Positions 18,901 through 28,300 of a stretch of DNA of 64,000 nt are shown in pieces. The number at the start of each line of letters is the position of its first letter. The first letter of the stretch is position 1. The notes under the pieces were generated by a model, which worked only from the letters and a program-made list of their open reading frames with translations, had not been told where the DNA came from and searched no databases. This DNA comes from Gracilimonas sp046602855 (GTDB taxonomy: Bacteria > Bacteroidota > Rhodothermia > Balneolales > Balneolaceae), in the NCBI RefSeq assembly GCF_046602855.1, contig NZ_JBKINJ010000002.1:372001-436000 (forward strand). The letters run 5' to 3'. The translations under genes were made by a program, and so were the position numbers.

Positions 18901-19037
18901 GGGATGTTACCAGAGATTACTTAAAAGAGTGGTCTGATCTAAAAAAGGAACTTAATACTATAAAAAATCAATCGGTTAAGAATTATAGTAGTTTATTAGT
19001 AAGTAATGGTTTGCCTGAAATCTATTGGCCTAAATAA
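15909..19037 (+). CDS. Secreted sortilin-like Asp-box (VPS10/glycosyl-hydrolase-type) beta-propeller protein
   Basis: 1042 aa with a signal peptide (about residues 1-21, ending TNAQ). It begins the mature part with YRNIGPFRGGRSTTVTGIPG and then carries many Asp-box repeats of the form S.DGG.TW or TTDGGTTWHVIS (e.g. KSTDAGETW, LTKDGGENWEKI, KTTDAGKTWKEI, RSDDGGESF). These make one or two propellers over residues about 30-740. The C-terminal ~280 residues form a separate region with an FNVGISISY start and a helical end. Homologues are often labelled glycosyl hydrolase, but no catalytic residues can be assigned. Confidence 0.85.
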   Translation: MKQLSLFALIFCLGLYSPTNAQEKISNYPVDETLYETLTYRNIGPFRGGRSTTVTGIPGDIYTYYMGTTGGGVWKTTDGGTTWHVISDGYFNTTGIGDVTVAPSDNNIIYVGSGEGPVRGVKTSHGDGVYKSTDAGETWTHIGLEATRHISRVFIHPKNPDVVYVAAQGNPWGPNEERGIYLTKDGGENWEKILYVNENSGIADLSVDPSNPDIMMATSWDFNRKPWYVQSGGPGSKVWKTTDAGKTWKEITKGLPELKGKMGVSISPANPKIVYMAIEALGKEGGVYRSDDGGESFVQTSNGPTTYARAWYYMHIVADPSDEDELWVLNSFAMKSIDGGKTFSGSMFTHVDHHDMWINPENSDNMINANDGGGAVTYNGGETWSSIRNQPTGQFYRAITDNQYPYRVYSGQQDNSSIVIDSKTSDGGIGEMHWDIIRAGESSTVGFDADNPRYIYSTYFASNFIEWDSEIDNVRMVRPYPERVSGVQPKNLKYRANWNGPVLVSPHNPSVIYYGSQYVMKSSDRGVTWDVISKDLTRNNKDHQGKGGGPISNEQITAESYNNLFNIEESPIKEGVIWVGSDDGLVHVSKNAGETWTNVTPKDLPEAIINVVEPSPHDPATAYIAVAGYKMNDFTPYIYKTDNYGSSWEKIVTGIPNNTFARTVREDPDKKGLLYAGTETGVFVSFNDGKNWQPLQNNLPEVPITDLRVKRKDLVVATQGRALWILDDLTPLHQISDEVAKADYYLYKPRDFNVGISISYSVDVAPGENAPSDLQIAYVLNKEVGKDVPMSLEIIDSKGQVVHSEASNEPPTSCDSMKRPQLERSSGAHVYSWNMRVGMFDCIKEVTTTSRNLSAYDAAPGEYKVRMSIGDFSQSQDFELKIHPNILSSIPNAAASFEERDKLSASLYAAATEMSKGVRDLRQVQRQIDFALDVSDNKEVKDKGAALNETIEDWIAEILQKEMRTGQHNYQFEARLLLRYKDFLNQMSKNIPVTAGSRDVTRDYLKEWSDLKKELNTIKNQSVKNYSSLLVSNGLPEIYWPK

Positions 19038-19063
19038 GCTTACAATTTCTTTAATATAATTAT

Positions 19064-19098
19064 AAAGGATTGGATCTCTTGAGTTCCAATCCTTTTTT
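19064..19098. terminator. Bidirectional terminator
   Basis: AAAGGATTGGA (19064-19074) pairs perfectly with TCCAATCCTTT (19085-19095) around a 10-nt loop, followed by T on the plus strand (through 19098). It serves the convergent Asp-box gene and the VOC remnant. Confidence 0.9.
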
Positions 19099-19108
19099 AT
19101 TACAACAA

Positions 19109-19399
19109 CTAAAGTGTTTTACCCGGCTCTTCCACGATCTTACCAGCAAATTCTTGAATTTTATTTTGAGTGGTTTTTAGGTATTTGCTATAGAAAATGA
19201 TCAGCGCCCCGCCGGAATCGGAATTGGATACTTTTTTAGACTTATAAAATCCGCCGTTGATTCCTTCATTTGCAAAATCGCAATATTCAGAACCATAGTC
19301 ATTGAATTTCCAGCCAAATGCTTTTTTAAAGAAATCCTTGGTTGCCTCAAGGTCCACAGAAGGGAATTCCACATAACCGATCTTTTCATGTTGTGATAT
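19109..19399 (-). pseudogene. VOC (glyoxalase-like) family gene, damaged at both ends
   Basis: The frame encodes SQHEKIGYVEFPSVDLEATKDFFKKAFGWKFNDYGSEYCDF, the standard start of a small VOC protein, but the codon where ATG is expected (19399-19397) is ATA. An excellent Shine-Dalgarno, AAAGGAGG, lies 4 nt upstream at 19404-19411. The only conventional in-frame start is an internal GTG at 19372. The protein stops after EFAGKIVEEPGKTL, about 25-30 residues short of the family's usual end (the FPGGRRFHFTDP-type block is missing). It is most likely a decaying gene; a weak ATA start is the alternative. Confidence 0.65.
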
Positions 19400-19477
19400 A
19401 ATACCTCCTTTGTTATCCTACAATGTAGTTAATCTGATATTAGAGAGCATTATGGTTAATTAAACTGCAATTTGTAA

Positions 19478-19500
19478 AGTGTACCGCCATGCAGTACATT
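19478..19500. promoter_or_regulatory. Candidate operator upstream of higA
   Basis: TGTAC (19480-19484) and GTACA (19494-19498) form an inverted repeat with 9-nt spacing, 31 nt before the HigA-like start. HigA-family proteins commonly repress their own promoter through such palindromes. The function is inferred only from position and symmetry. Confidence 0.35.
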
Positions 19501-19528
19501 ATAGCCATCAGCTAATCAAAGATAAATT

Positions 19529-19825
19529 ATGAGTGAAGAGAAAAAGGTCAAATCCATACATCCGGGAAAGATACTCTCGAGTGAGTACCTGGAACCAATG
19601 AATATCAGTCAGCGCGAATTTGCACGGCGAATTTCAGTTTCCCCCAATCGTGTGAATGAGATAATCCGGGGAAGGCGTTCTGTTACGGGGGACACGGCCA
19701 TCAGATTTTCCATTGCCCTCGGCACCAGTGCAGAAATGTGGCTTGGATTACAAGCTCATTACGATCTTGATCAAGCCCGTAACGAAATGACGGATGAAAT
19801 AAAGAACAGTATTGAAAAGATTTAG
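19529..19825 (+). CDS. HigA/VapI-family HTH antitoxin-like regulator (no toxin partner)
   Basis: 98 aa. KSIHPGKILSSEYLEPMNISQREFARRISVSPNRVNEIIRGRRSVTGDTAIRFSIALGTSAEMWLGLQ is a complete HigA XRE-type helix-turn-helix with the family's 'HPG..L..E.L.P...S' start and 'W..LQ..YD' end. The protein represses transcription and normally neutralises a HigB mRNA interferase. No HigB gene is found on either side (19400-19528 and 19826-19909 were inspected), so this looks like a solitary antitoxin or a plain regulator. Confidence 0.87.
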   Translation: MSEEKKVKSIHPGKILSSEYLEPMNISQREFARRISVSPNRVNEIIRGRRSVTGDTAIRFSIALGTSAEMWLGLQAHYDLDQARNEMTDEIKNSIEKI

Positions 19826-19909
19826 TGTGAGCCGGGACTGAAGCAGAGCCATAATACTTGGCTTGGTTTCTCAGCAGAGGAACCATAAATGGAGAGCGGT
19901 CATGCTATA

Positions 19910-21088
19910 TCAAGCGTTAGCGGAGATCGTCTTATTTCTTGCCGCGCCCAAACCGAATCCAAGCTGTAAAGTCGCTATAACCAACATACTGTATAATGGA
20001 ATATTCCAGCTGTTGGTAAGGTCATGAATAAAGCCAAACAAAACAGGACCAAAAGCAGCAACAAAGTAGCCGACGGATTGCGCCATTCCTGAAAGACCGG
20101 TAGTCAGTTCAGCAGACTCAGCTCGCAACACCATAAATAGCAGTGCCAGACTAAAATTGCCGCCCAGACCAAATCCTAATATTCCCGCCCAGGTAGATAC
20201 CAAAAATGTATCTGATAACAAGATCCCAAGCACTCCAATGATCTCCATAGATGCGGTCACCAATACTATACTGCGCTGATCTTTGAACCGCCCGGCGATC
20301 GTAGGTATGACTAGTGATCCCAGAATACCGGTCCCTTGAGAAATTGACAGAACTATCCCGGCTTTGGTGGGTGTCATCCCCCTGTCTATCAGAATTTCAG
20401 GGAGCCAGGCCAGCACGGCATAGAAAATGAGTGATTGCAATCCCATAAAGAACGCTATTTGCCAGGCGATCGGAGAGGATCCGAGCTTCTTGATGGCCGC
20501 TCCAATATGAATGGGGTTCTTGGGCTTGGTTCTATTCCTAAGCTGGGGGATCCAAAGCAACAGTCCCGCAAAGGAAAGAATAGCCCAGCTCCCAAGTGAA
20601 AATTGCCAATTGGTGGCATGAGCAAGAGGCACACTCACACCGGCACCCAATGTGGCTCCGATTCCCATCACTCCCGAGTACAGGCTTGTCATAAATCCGG
20701 ATCGTTGCGGAAAATCCCTTTTTACAATAGAGGGCATAAGCACGTTCATCACCGCGATGCCGATCCCTATGAACAGCGTACCCAGATATAAAGACGGAAT
20801 AGTTGCGAAATATCGGCTGACTGTACCAACAGTTAGAATGAAGAGGGCAGCACCAAGAGTGAATTCTAACCCAAACCGCTGTGTGAAATACAGCGTAAAA
20901 CCGGATAACAAAGCAAAACAAATTAAAGGCAGAGTCGTGATCAACCCAACCATACTGTATGAAAGCCCCAAAGCATTTTGGATAAACTCTGTGAGCGGGC
21001 CCACACTCGATAATGGCGAACGCATAGACAGTGCAATAAAGATGATACCGAGAATCAGTATGTAGCGCTTTTTTGTAATTGGGCTAAT
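19910..21088 (-). CDS. MFS transporter (CynX/NimT-like), apparently starting at ATT
   Basis: The minus-strand frame encodes a 12-helix major facilitator protein of the cyanate-transporter-like group (RSPLSSVGPLTEFIQNALGLSYSMVGLITTLPL). The first conventional start, ATG at 21025, falls inside helix 1 and would leave 371 aa without it. Extending upstream in frame restores the helix (SPITKKRYILILGIIFIALS) up to an ATT at 21088-21086 preceded by AGAGG (21100-21096) with a 7-nt spacer, giving 392 aa. No ATG, GTG or TTG occurs between that point and the in-frame stop upstream. Either ATT initiates, as in infC of other bacteria, or the start codon has mutated. Substrate unknown. Confidence 0.78.
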   Translation of the reverse strand: MSPITKKRYILILGIIFIALSMRSPLSSVGPLTEFIQNALGLSYSMVGLITTLPLICFALLSGFTLYFTQRFGLEFTLGAALFILTVGTVSRYFATIPSLYLGTLFIGIGIAVMNVLMPSIVKRDFPQRSGFMTSLYSGVMGIGATLGAGVSVPLAHATNWQFSLGSWAILSFAGLLLWIPQLRNRTKPKNPIHIGAAIKKLGSSPIAWQIAFFMGLQSLIFYAVLAWLPEILIDRGMTPTKAGIVLSISQGTGILGSLVIPTIAGRFKDQRSIVLVTASMEIIGVLGILLSDTFLVSTWAGILGFGLGGNFSLALLFMVLRAESAELTTGLSGMAQSVGYFVAAFGPVLFGFIHDLTNSWNIPLYSMLVIATLQLGFGLGAARNKTISANA

Positions 21089-21295
21089 AGAAGGACCTCT
21101 TGCTTGTACGGATAGACCTATTGGGATGAAATATGGAGCCCGAATATATGGATCTTAGACCTATGATTTGGTCAGCTTTAAAATTAATAAGGGAAGGATA
21201 GGGGCATGTTAGAAGCTGGCAACGGTTCCTGGATCTATATTTATCAATGGTTCCTCTGTTTTTTTACGTGCAACCGGAGCTAAATGCACGAAATT

Positions 21296-21354
21296 AAAAG
21301 AAAAATTGCCCGACCCGGATCACAAAACCTAACGGTTCTGACAGAGTCGAGCAA
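21296..21354 (-). terminator. Rho-independent terminator after the HAF-repeat gene
   Basis: On the minus strand TTGCTCGAC (21354-21346) pairs with GTCGGGCAA (21314-21306) with one G-U pair, followed by TTTTTCTTTT. The loop contains a second hairpin (CAGAACC with GGTTTTG). It lies about 30 nt beyond the stop codon. Confidence 0.82.
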
Positions 21355-21384
21355 TAGATGTTATGTAACAGAAAAGTCTACTTA

Positions 21385-22863
21385 TTAGTTAAGGGACCTG
21401 CCCATGTCACGTGCCACTTTTACCTCTATGATTTCCTCTGCAACATTCCCTGAGGCGTCTTCAGCTGTCATGGTAACCGTATAGATCCTTCCGGAGCTGT
21501 TACCACTGCGCTCGGCGCGGACGTATACCTCATAGCTGCCATCGGAAGCCTGAACGACTTGCCAGTCCTCGTTGGTGTTACCATCTCCAAGTCCGTTAAG
21601 GGGCTCATCACTTGTCACTGATACGGACAGAGATGGATCTTCGTCACTGTCATCAGTGGCTGAGATTCCTGAAAGCACCAGGTGCATCTTATGGTTTGGG
21701 GGCCAAAGATTGGTACTAACCGTCTCAAATGTAATTTCCGGCGGGATGGTATCACTGTTTTGTATCGGGTTCCAGATTACTGCATAATTTACACCGGCAA
21801 CAAAGCTATGTCCAACTATTTGACCGCCTTCATTGATGTCATTAGCTAATGATCTGGAATAGGGACTACTATTTTTATCCAGTGTGCCCAAGTTTTTCAT
21901 ACCATTTACATCATCCCAAATAAATCCACGATGTCCGGAGCCACTTCGATTATATCCTATTACCTGCCCAGCATTGTTAATAGCATATGCCTGACTTTTT
22001 GTATTATCTAATCTGCTTAGATCTTTTACTCCTTCACTCATATCCAACAAAATTGCATGATTACGACCAGATTGCAACCCCGTGCCATACCCTGCTACCT
22101 GACCTCCATCATTCATTCCATAAGCATAAGCATGGTACCATTCCGAACCAATGTTAATTTCTCGCATACCTCTAACCTCATCCCATATAAATGGACGGTA
22201 TCCAGAAGTATTCCTGCTAAATCCTACCACCTGCCCGGCTTCATTGATACCATTTGCAACACTCACGCCATAAATTTCATCTAGGGTTCCGAGGTCTCGC
22301 ATACCGTTATTGTCGTCCCAAACAAAAGCATGCCTTTCACCCGTTTCAGTAACACTATAGCCCACAACCTGTCCCGCTTCATTTATGTCCGTTGCAACAC
22401 TAGTACTCCCTCCCAAGGTCCCAAGTGCACGCATTCCCACCTCTTCATTCCATATAAAAGCACGATTATTAGGATAATTTATAATCTCTCCTACTACATG
22501 TCCTTTATCATTGATACCAATTGCACGACTTTCTTGGCCCTCCAATGTCCCTAGGGCACGCATTCCATTGTCTTCGTCCCATATAAACGCATGCCGCTCA
22601 CCAGAGGAATTCAAGCTTATACCTACTACTTGTCCAGCATCATTTATCGCACTAGCTCTACTAAAATTACCTCCTAGCGAACCCAAATCCACAATTTCAT
22701 ATTCGGTTGCAGCAGTATTCATTTGATTGCTGCTCACCAAAGGACTTAGGTTTGTTTCCTTAAGCGTCTGGTCTGTACCCGATAGCCCTGATGGATCACA
22801 GCCGGTTAATAGAATGGCAGATCCAAGCAGCATTACTGCTAATAATTTGGTTATTGTGTTCAT
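21385..22863 (-). CDS. HAF-repeat lipoprotein
   Basis: 492 aa. A lipoprotein signal peptide ends in the lipobox LLTGC. Residues about 55-360 contain roughly seven HAF-type repeats of about 45 residues with the pattern INDAGQVVG.S....G..HAFIWD...GMR.LGTL, likely a beta-propeller. A C-terminal Ig-like region (about 375-490) has LWPPNHKM and SDEDPSLSVSVTSDEP, as in secreted proteins of marine and soil bacteria. It is probably anchored in the outer membrane or on the surface. Function is unknown. It ends at a strong terminator. Confidence 0.82.
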   Translation of the reverse strand: MNTITKLLAVMLLGSAILLTGCDPSGLSGTDQTLKETNLSPLVSSNQMNTAATEYEIVDLGSLGGNFSRASAINDAGQVVGISLNSSGERHAFIWDEDNGMRALGTLEGQESRAIGINDKGHVVGEIINYPNNRAFIWNEEVGMRALGTLGGSTSVATDINEAGQVVGYSVTETGERHAFVWDDNNGMRDLGTLDEIYGVSVANGINEAGQVVGFSRNTSGYRPFIWDEVRGMREINIGSEWYHAYAYGMNDGGQVAGYGTGLQSGRNHAILLDMSEGVKDLSRLDNTKSQAYAINNAGQVIGYNRSGSGHRGFIWDDVNGMKNLGTLDKNSSPYSRSLANDINEGGQIVGHSFVAGVNYAVIWNPIQNSDTIPPEITFETVSTNLWPPNHKMHLVLSGISATDDSDEDPSLSVSVTSDEPLNGLGDGNTNEDWQVVQASDGSYEVYVRAERSGNSSGRIYTVTMTAEDASGNVAEEIIEVKVARDMGRSLN

Positions 22864-23051
22864 GATAGTCCCCGTTTTAGCTGTTATTGTCTTTTATTAT
22901 AAGAATGATCTGCTATCCTATATAATATTTTCGAAAAGAGATATACCCCATTTTAAGTAGATAGGCAGACGATCAGGGCAAAATTCCTACCATCTATTGA
23001 CTATCGTTTTCTTTTTTGCTAGTTAAAAACCATGTGAAATTAATTCACCCT

Positions 23052-23796
23052 ATGGAAGCGTCAAGTTTTAAAAACATCCGTAAACTATGGACTGACTACT
23101 ATCCGGAAAAAGAACCGGTACAAAATCTATCTGTAGAAGATCTGGTTTCATTGGAGGAGCAGGCTCTTATTCCATTTCCTTACTGCTATACTTTTTTTTG
23201 ACTTTAAGACAGACACGATGCTTTTTGTAAGCAAGAGCTTTGATTCCATATATGGACTTTCACCTGAAGAGATCTATGAAGCTGCTCAATTGCCCTTCGA
23301 ACATGTACATCCGGATGATAAGCCTGCTGTTATAAAATATGTGCAACGACAATGGAGTACCTTTACCGGCCCTGAAAAGAAAGATATCAGAAACCGCATC
23401 ATATGCATTGAAAACCGAATTTGCTCCCGCAGTGGAATAACAAAACATATTCTTCACCAAAATGAGGTGGTAGGTTTTAACACCGACGGCAGGCCGCAGA
23501 TCGTACTGAGTCGGTTCATTGATACCAATACCCTCCACCAAGCCAAAGATAACCGGTATGTGTCGTATTTCGTCTATAACCGTGAATCCAATGAGATCGA
23601 AGACCAGCACAAGACTCTTATCAGGGAACACCAAAGGGTAACCCTAACTGAAAGTGAACAAAGAATTCAAAATATGGTGCAGCAGGGGCTGACTTCCAAA
23701 GATATTGCAGAAAAGCTGGACATCAGTGTGCAAACCGTGCGTACGCACCGCAAAAATATTCGTACCAAACAGCGGGAGGGCGATCATGGCACATAG
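23052..23796 (+). pseudogene. PAS-like/LuxR-type regulator interrupted by a +1 shift in a T8 tract
   Basis: Two adjacent frames make one protein. The first (ATG 23052) reads MEASSFKNIRKLW ... PFPYCYTFF and stops at TGA 23199-23201. The second resumes as DFKTDTMLFVSKSFDSIYG and continues to a LuxR helix-turn-helix (LTESEQRIQNMVQQGLTSKDIAEKLDISVQTVRTHRK). The junction is a run of eight T (23192-23199); with seven T the whole frame would be open. The N-terminal part resembles a PAS-like sensor, paralogous to that of the next gene. It could be a real frameshift, a phase-variable tract or a sequencing error. The downstream gene overlaps its last 11 nt. Confidence 0.75.
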
Positions 23797-24562
23797 CGAA
23801 AACCTAGGTCAAGCCATACCTTCTGTATCTGAAGATTTTTTGAAGCAGATATCCCCAGTCGAGCACCAAAATATTGATGACCTGATCAGTAGGATAAATT
23901 CAGGATTGGGGCCTTTCTTCTACCTCTTTTATCATTATCACACTAAAGAAATCCTTCATATTTCTAAACAGTGTGAAGAATTTACGGGTTACCCATCATC
24001 AACCTGGTATGAACGCGGGCCTGCACTGTTTACAGATCATTTAGCACCCGAGACAAAACAGGAGATGAAGCGCCAATCAAACATTTGCTGGCAAAAGCTG
24101 AAAAATATTTCCGGTAAAACCAGAATCAGGAGTTCGATTACATTCATGTACACCGTTCAGCTTAAAAAACAATTCCGGCACTTCCTGGACCAGCATATTG
24201 TAGTAACTACCGGTGAGGAAGGTGATATTAAACTTTGCCTGGCCGTATTTACCGATATAACTCACCTCAAAGAGGTAACGGATCACAAGCATGTACTTTC
24301 ATCCGTTTCTATTCCGGGATCGCAAAAGCACTTTGTGTATAATACTGTCACCAAACAGCTGATAAACTTGAACAAGCTTACAACAAGGGAGAAACAAGTA
24401 CTGGCAGGTTATGGCTCGGGTAAGCATACCGAAAGAATTGCGGACGAACTTTCCATAAGTCCCTATACCGTACAAACCCACCGCTCAAAATTGCTTGGAA
24501 AAACAGGTTGTAATAATTTGGCTGAGCTCATTCACTTTGCTCGCATAAACTCTATACTTTAA
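23786..24562 (+). CDS. LuxR-type transcriptional regulator with PAS-like sensor domain
   Basis: 258 aa from the ATG at 23786, which has GGAGGG (23775-23780) at good spacing and overlaps the previous gene by 11 nt. Residues about 30-170 look like a PAS-type sensory domain (FYLFYHYHTKEILHISKQCEEFTGYPSSTW). Residues about 195-255 form the LuxR/NarL helix-turn-helix (LTTREKQVLAGYGSGKHTERIADELSISPYTVQTHRSKLL). It is a paralogue of the preceding, frameshifted gene; tandem pairs of this kind suggest a duplicated sensor-regulator. Its target genes are unknown; the copper island begins 100 nt downstream. Confidence 0.82.
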   Translation: MAHSENLGQAIPSVSEDFLKQISPVEHQNIDDLISRINSGLGPFFYLFYHYHTKEILHISKQCEEFTGYPSSTWYERGPALFTDHLAPETKQEMKRQSNICWQKLKNISGKTRIRSSITFMYTVQLKKQFRHFLDQHIVVTTGEEGDIKLCLAVFTDITHLKEVTDHKHVLSSVSIPGSQKHFVYNTVTKQLINLNKLTTREKQVLAGYGSGKHTERIADELSISPYTVQTHRSKLLGKTGCNNLAELIHFARINSIL

Positions 24563-24663
24563 TAGTGAATATTCACTTACCAAATCCCATTAAACATTTA
24601 TCTAATACTGACTTCCTTCTTGCGAGGTTTTGAAATCACTGCTCACTTGATTAATTTCTGTCC

Positions 24664-25098
24664 GTGAAAATTTCTGCCACATATCGTTTCATCGCTTCGC
24701 TACTCAGCTTGAGTATCCTGGTCGGAGTTTCGCTTCCATCAGGACTTCATGCCATGTCGGATGAGGTATGCAATGAAATGGACGGGATGCATCAGCCCAT
24801 GAGTGAACATGCGGAAGACTGCCCGATGAATGGTGCGATTTCCGGTGACCACAAAAATGAGATGAAGCATCACGATCTGCATGACTTTGGCTTTGCCTGT
24901 GCCTGTTCCATTGAGGAGGCCCCTGTTAAGACTGAAGCCAAAGCCCAACTTAAAGTGAAAGTTCCGGCTTTGACCATTGTTGAAATACTGGCAGAAATTC
25001 ACATTGATCAACCTGGAACCAGTGCTTTTCATATTCCGGTTTCAGATTCCTATTTCCCACCGCCTATCTACTTATCCAACGAGTCTTTTCTGATCTAG
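24664..25098 (+). CDS. Secreted Met/His/Cys-rich protein at the head of the copper island
   Basis: 144 aa from a GTG start. A signal peptide (about residues 1-30, ending GLHA) is followed by a metal-ligand-rich segment (DEVCNEMDGMHQPMSEHAED, then CPMNGAI and KHHDLHDFGFACACSIEE). The C-terminus is hydrophobic/aromatic (YFPPPIYLSNESFLI). It is not assigned to a named family with certainty. The clustered Met, His and Cys residues, together with cusA 300 nt downstream, suggest periplasmic copper binding. Confidence 0.6.
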   Translation: MKISATYRFIASLLSLSILVGVSLPSGLHAMSDEVCNEMDGMHQPMSEHAEDCPMNGAISGDHKNEMKHHDLHDFGFACACSIEEAPVKTEAKAQLKVKVPALTIVEILAEIHIDQPGTSAFHIPVSDSYFPPPIYLSNESFLI

Positions 25099-25310
25099 GG
25101 ATTGCTCTGTCCTATTGAGTCGGTTGCTTTATCTCTGACTCTCCTACCCGAAAAGGGATATAAGTTCCTGCCAACTTCTACAGTTTAACTCGATTTCGAT
25201 ACTCTGAATTTGACCAGAACCTATCTCTCTTCGGAGAGAGACCAATTTTCAGCTTTGCTTGTTATCAGAGAGAGGACAGTAAGGTCAACCAAACTCATAC
25301 CAACTACTTT

Positions 25311-25354
25311 GGAACCAGAGGTTCCTGCAGGCATTCCGAACGAGACGTTCGGAA
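25311..25354. repeat. Twin hairpins upstream of cusA
   Basis: The 300-nt gap 25099-25398 contains no gene. GGAACC/GGTTCC (25311-25316 with 25320-25325) is followed by a perfect 9-bp stem, TTCCGAACG (25334-25342) with CGTTCGGAA (25346-25354). A smaller TCTCTC-TTCG-GAGAGA hairpin with a UUCG tetraloop lies at 25224-25239. None has a T-run. They may be leader structures in the cusA mRNA, which begins 44 nt later. Confidence 0.75.
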
Positions 25355-25398
25355 CGAGCTCTAAAAACCATTAACCAATTCCTAATAACCAATCACAA

Positions 25399-28300
25399 AT
25401 GCTAAACAAAACCATCCGGTTTTTTCTGGAAAACAAACTAGTAGCTGTACTGCTTTTACTGGTCATGGTAGGCTGGGGACTTGCCGTTACACCATTCAAT
25501 TGGAATCTGGATTTCCTTCCGCGGGATCGCGTGCCTGTGGATGCCATCCCTAATCTGGGTGAGAACCAGCAGATCGTGTATACTGATTGGGAAGGTCAGT
25601 CACCTCAGGATATTGAAGATCAGGTCACCTATCCACTTACAACCCAACTGCTGACCGTGCCCGGCATAAAGACCGTCAGAAGTAATTCGATGACGGGACT
25701 GTCAATTATCTATGTGATATTTGAAGAGGATGTGGATTACTACTGGAGTCGCACCCGTATCCTTGAGAAACTGAACTCACTGCCGGCCGGTACCTTACCT
25801 CAAGCGGCCAAACCCAGTCTTGGACCTGATGCCACCGGTCTTGGACAGATCTTTTGGTATACACTGGAAGGCAGGGATCAGAATGGTGATCCGGCTGGAG
25901 GCTGGGATCCTCAGGAGCTCCGATCCATTCAGGATTTTTATGTTAAATACGGCCTTTCCGGGGCACAGGGCGTGGCAGAGGTCGCCTCCATTGGAGGCTA
26001 TGTGAAAGAGTACCAGGTCGATATAGACCCCAACAAATTAAAAACCTATGAGGTCACTCTTTCAGAAGTTATTAATGCGGTACGAAAAGCCAATGCAGAA
26101 ACCGGTGCCCGAACCATTGAGATGAATAATGTCGAATACCTAATACGAGGTATCGGCTATGTCAAAGATCTGGGCGACCTTGAATCCGCTGTTGTCAAAG
26201 TCGTGGATAATACGCCCATTCGCATTCAGGATATTGCATTTGTAAGCATGGGCCCTGCTCCGCGGCGAGGCGCACTGGATAAAGCAGGTGCAGAAGCGGT
26301 AGGGGGCGTGGTCGTGGCGCGACAGGGAGCAAATCCTCAGCAGGTGATCGACAACGTAAAAGCACAGATCGAGGAGATCGCTTCCGGGCTACCTTCAAAA
26401 ATGCTTGAAGACGGCACGGAATCCAAAGTAACCATTGTGCCATTCTATGATCGCTCCACGCTTATCTCGGAAACGCTAGGGACACTCGAAGAAGCCCTTA
26501 TGCTACAGATCCTGATCACCATCATTGTCATCGTTATTATGGTGATGAACCTGCGGACTTCGGTTTTGATATCTGCTATGCTACCCATTGCTGTACTCAT
26601 GACGTTTATAGCCATGAAGTACTTCGGAGTGGATGCCAACATTGTAGCGCTCTCGGGAATAGCCATTGCTATAGGGACTATCGTAGATATGGGTGTGATA
26701 CTTTCTGAAAACATGCTCCGGCATATGGAGGAAATGGAAGAAGATGAGTCCCTTTTAGAGGTGATTTATAATGCCACAGTAGAAGTAGTAGGTGCCGTAC
26801 TCACCGCAATAACCACTACGATCGTTAGTTTTTTACCCGTATTCACCATGATCGCGGCCGAAGGAAAACTCTTTAAACCACTTGCCTATACCAAGACCTT
26901 TGCGCTAATTGCTTCTATTATCATCACCATCACGTTAATTCCGCCATTTGCTCACTGGTTCTTTGGGCTGAAGATCAACAACAAGAAACTAAAACTGGGT
27001 TGGAATGGAGTATTGGTGATCGGCGGGTTTATCGCAATGTTCACTATTTCAGGCTGGGGCGGTTTTTTGATCCTGGGATTTGGATTGATAAATGGTGTCG
27101 GATTCTTTTTAAATGACAGTTATCGCAAGCGAATTCCCTTATTGAATAATACCCTCTCTGTAATGGTAGTAACCTGGCTGTTGACCAAGTACTGGTTGCC
27201 ATTTGGTCCATCAGTTTCTTTTGCAGGAAACCTATTTTTCATTGTGATGGTCATCGCCTTGATCTTGGCCTCGTTCTGGCTCATTATAAAATATTACCAG
27301 CCTATCATCGGCTGGTGCCTGGATCATAGAAAAACCTTCCTCGCCGTTCCATCCGCTTTCGTGATCTTTGGTGTTATGACATGGCTGGGCTTTGCCACAA
27401 CCTTCGGGTTTGTAGCAAAAAGCTTTAATGTGATCGGACTTGATGTACAGGAAACATCTGTATGGACTTCCGCCTCTGATGCCTTTCCGGGACTTGGGGA
27501 GGAATTCATGCCGGCCCTCGATGAAGGCGCATTCCTTCTAATGCCAACTACCATGCCACATGCCGGTGTAGAAGAGGCTGAAGACGTAATGCGTAAAATT
27601 GATCTGGCAGTAAACGCCATCCCGGAGGTCGAAACAGTGGTTGGTAAAATGGGTCGAACTGAATCTGCACTCGATCCTGCTCCAATTTCCATGTTCGAAA
27701 ATGTCATTCTATACAAATCAGAATACAAAACCGATCAAAACGGGCGGCGGGTTCGCTTCAGGGTGAATAACAGCGGAGATTTTGTCAGGGATAAAAACGG
27801 TGAACTGATCGCAGATAGAGATGGTAAGTATTACCGGCAGTGGCGAGAACACATTCAATCTCCAGATGATATCTGGGATGAAATTGTTGATGCCGCCCGC
27901 ATTCCCGGAACCACTTCAGCTCCAAAACTTCAGCCTATAGAAACACGTCTGGTGATGCTGCAATCCGGTATGCGAGCTCCCATGGGTGTAAAAGTGAAGG
28001 GTAATGATCTGCAGGAAATCGAAAACTTCGGGCTGAAACTGGAGGATGTGCTCCGTGGAGCAGAAGGCGTAAAAGCCTCTTCCGTTTTTGCTGAGCGTAT
28101 CGTTGGCAAACCTTATCTGGAAGTACACTGGAATCGCGAACAGTTGGCGCGCTATGGTCTTTCGGTTCAGGAGGTTCAGCAATTTATGTCGATGGGTGTT
28201 GGTGGAATGGCGGTTTCAACATCAGTTGAAGGACGTGAACGCTATCCCATACGTGTGCGGTTTGCACGAGAGCTTCGAGATAATCCGGAAGCTTTAGGTG

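Noticed and set aside
19529..19825. A HigB toxin partner for HigA
   Set aside because: Both flanks were read in all frames; no HigB-like sequence is present.
21089..21295. Gap between the MFS and HAF-repeat genes
   Set aside because: No open frame, RNA or repeat found apart from the terminator at 21296-21354.
24564..24577. 14-bp palindrome AGTGAATATTCACT after the second LuxR gene
   Set aside because: Perfectly symmetric, but short, AT-rich and without a second copy or visible promoter; not enough to call an operator.
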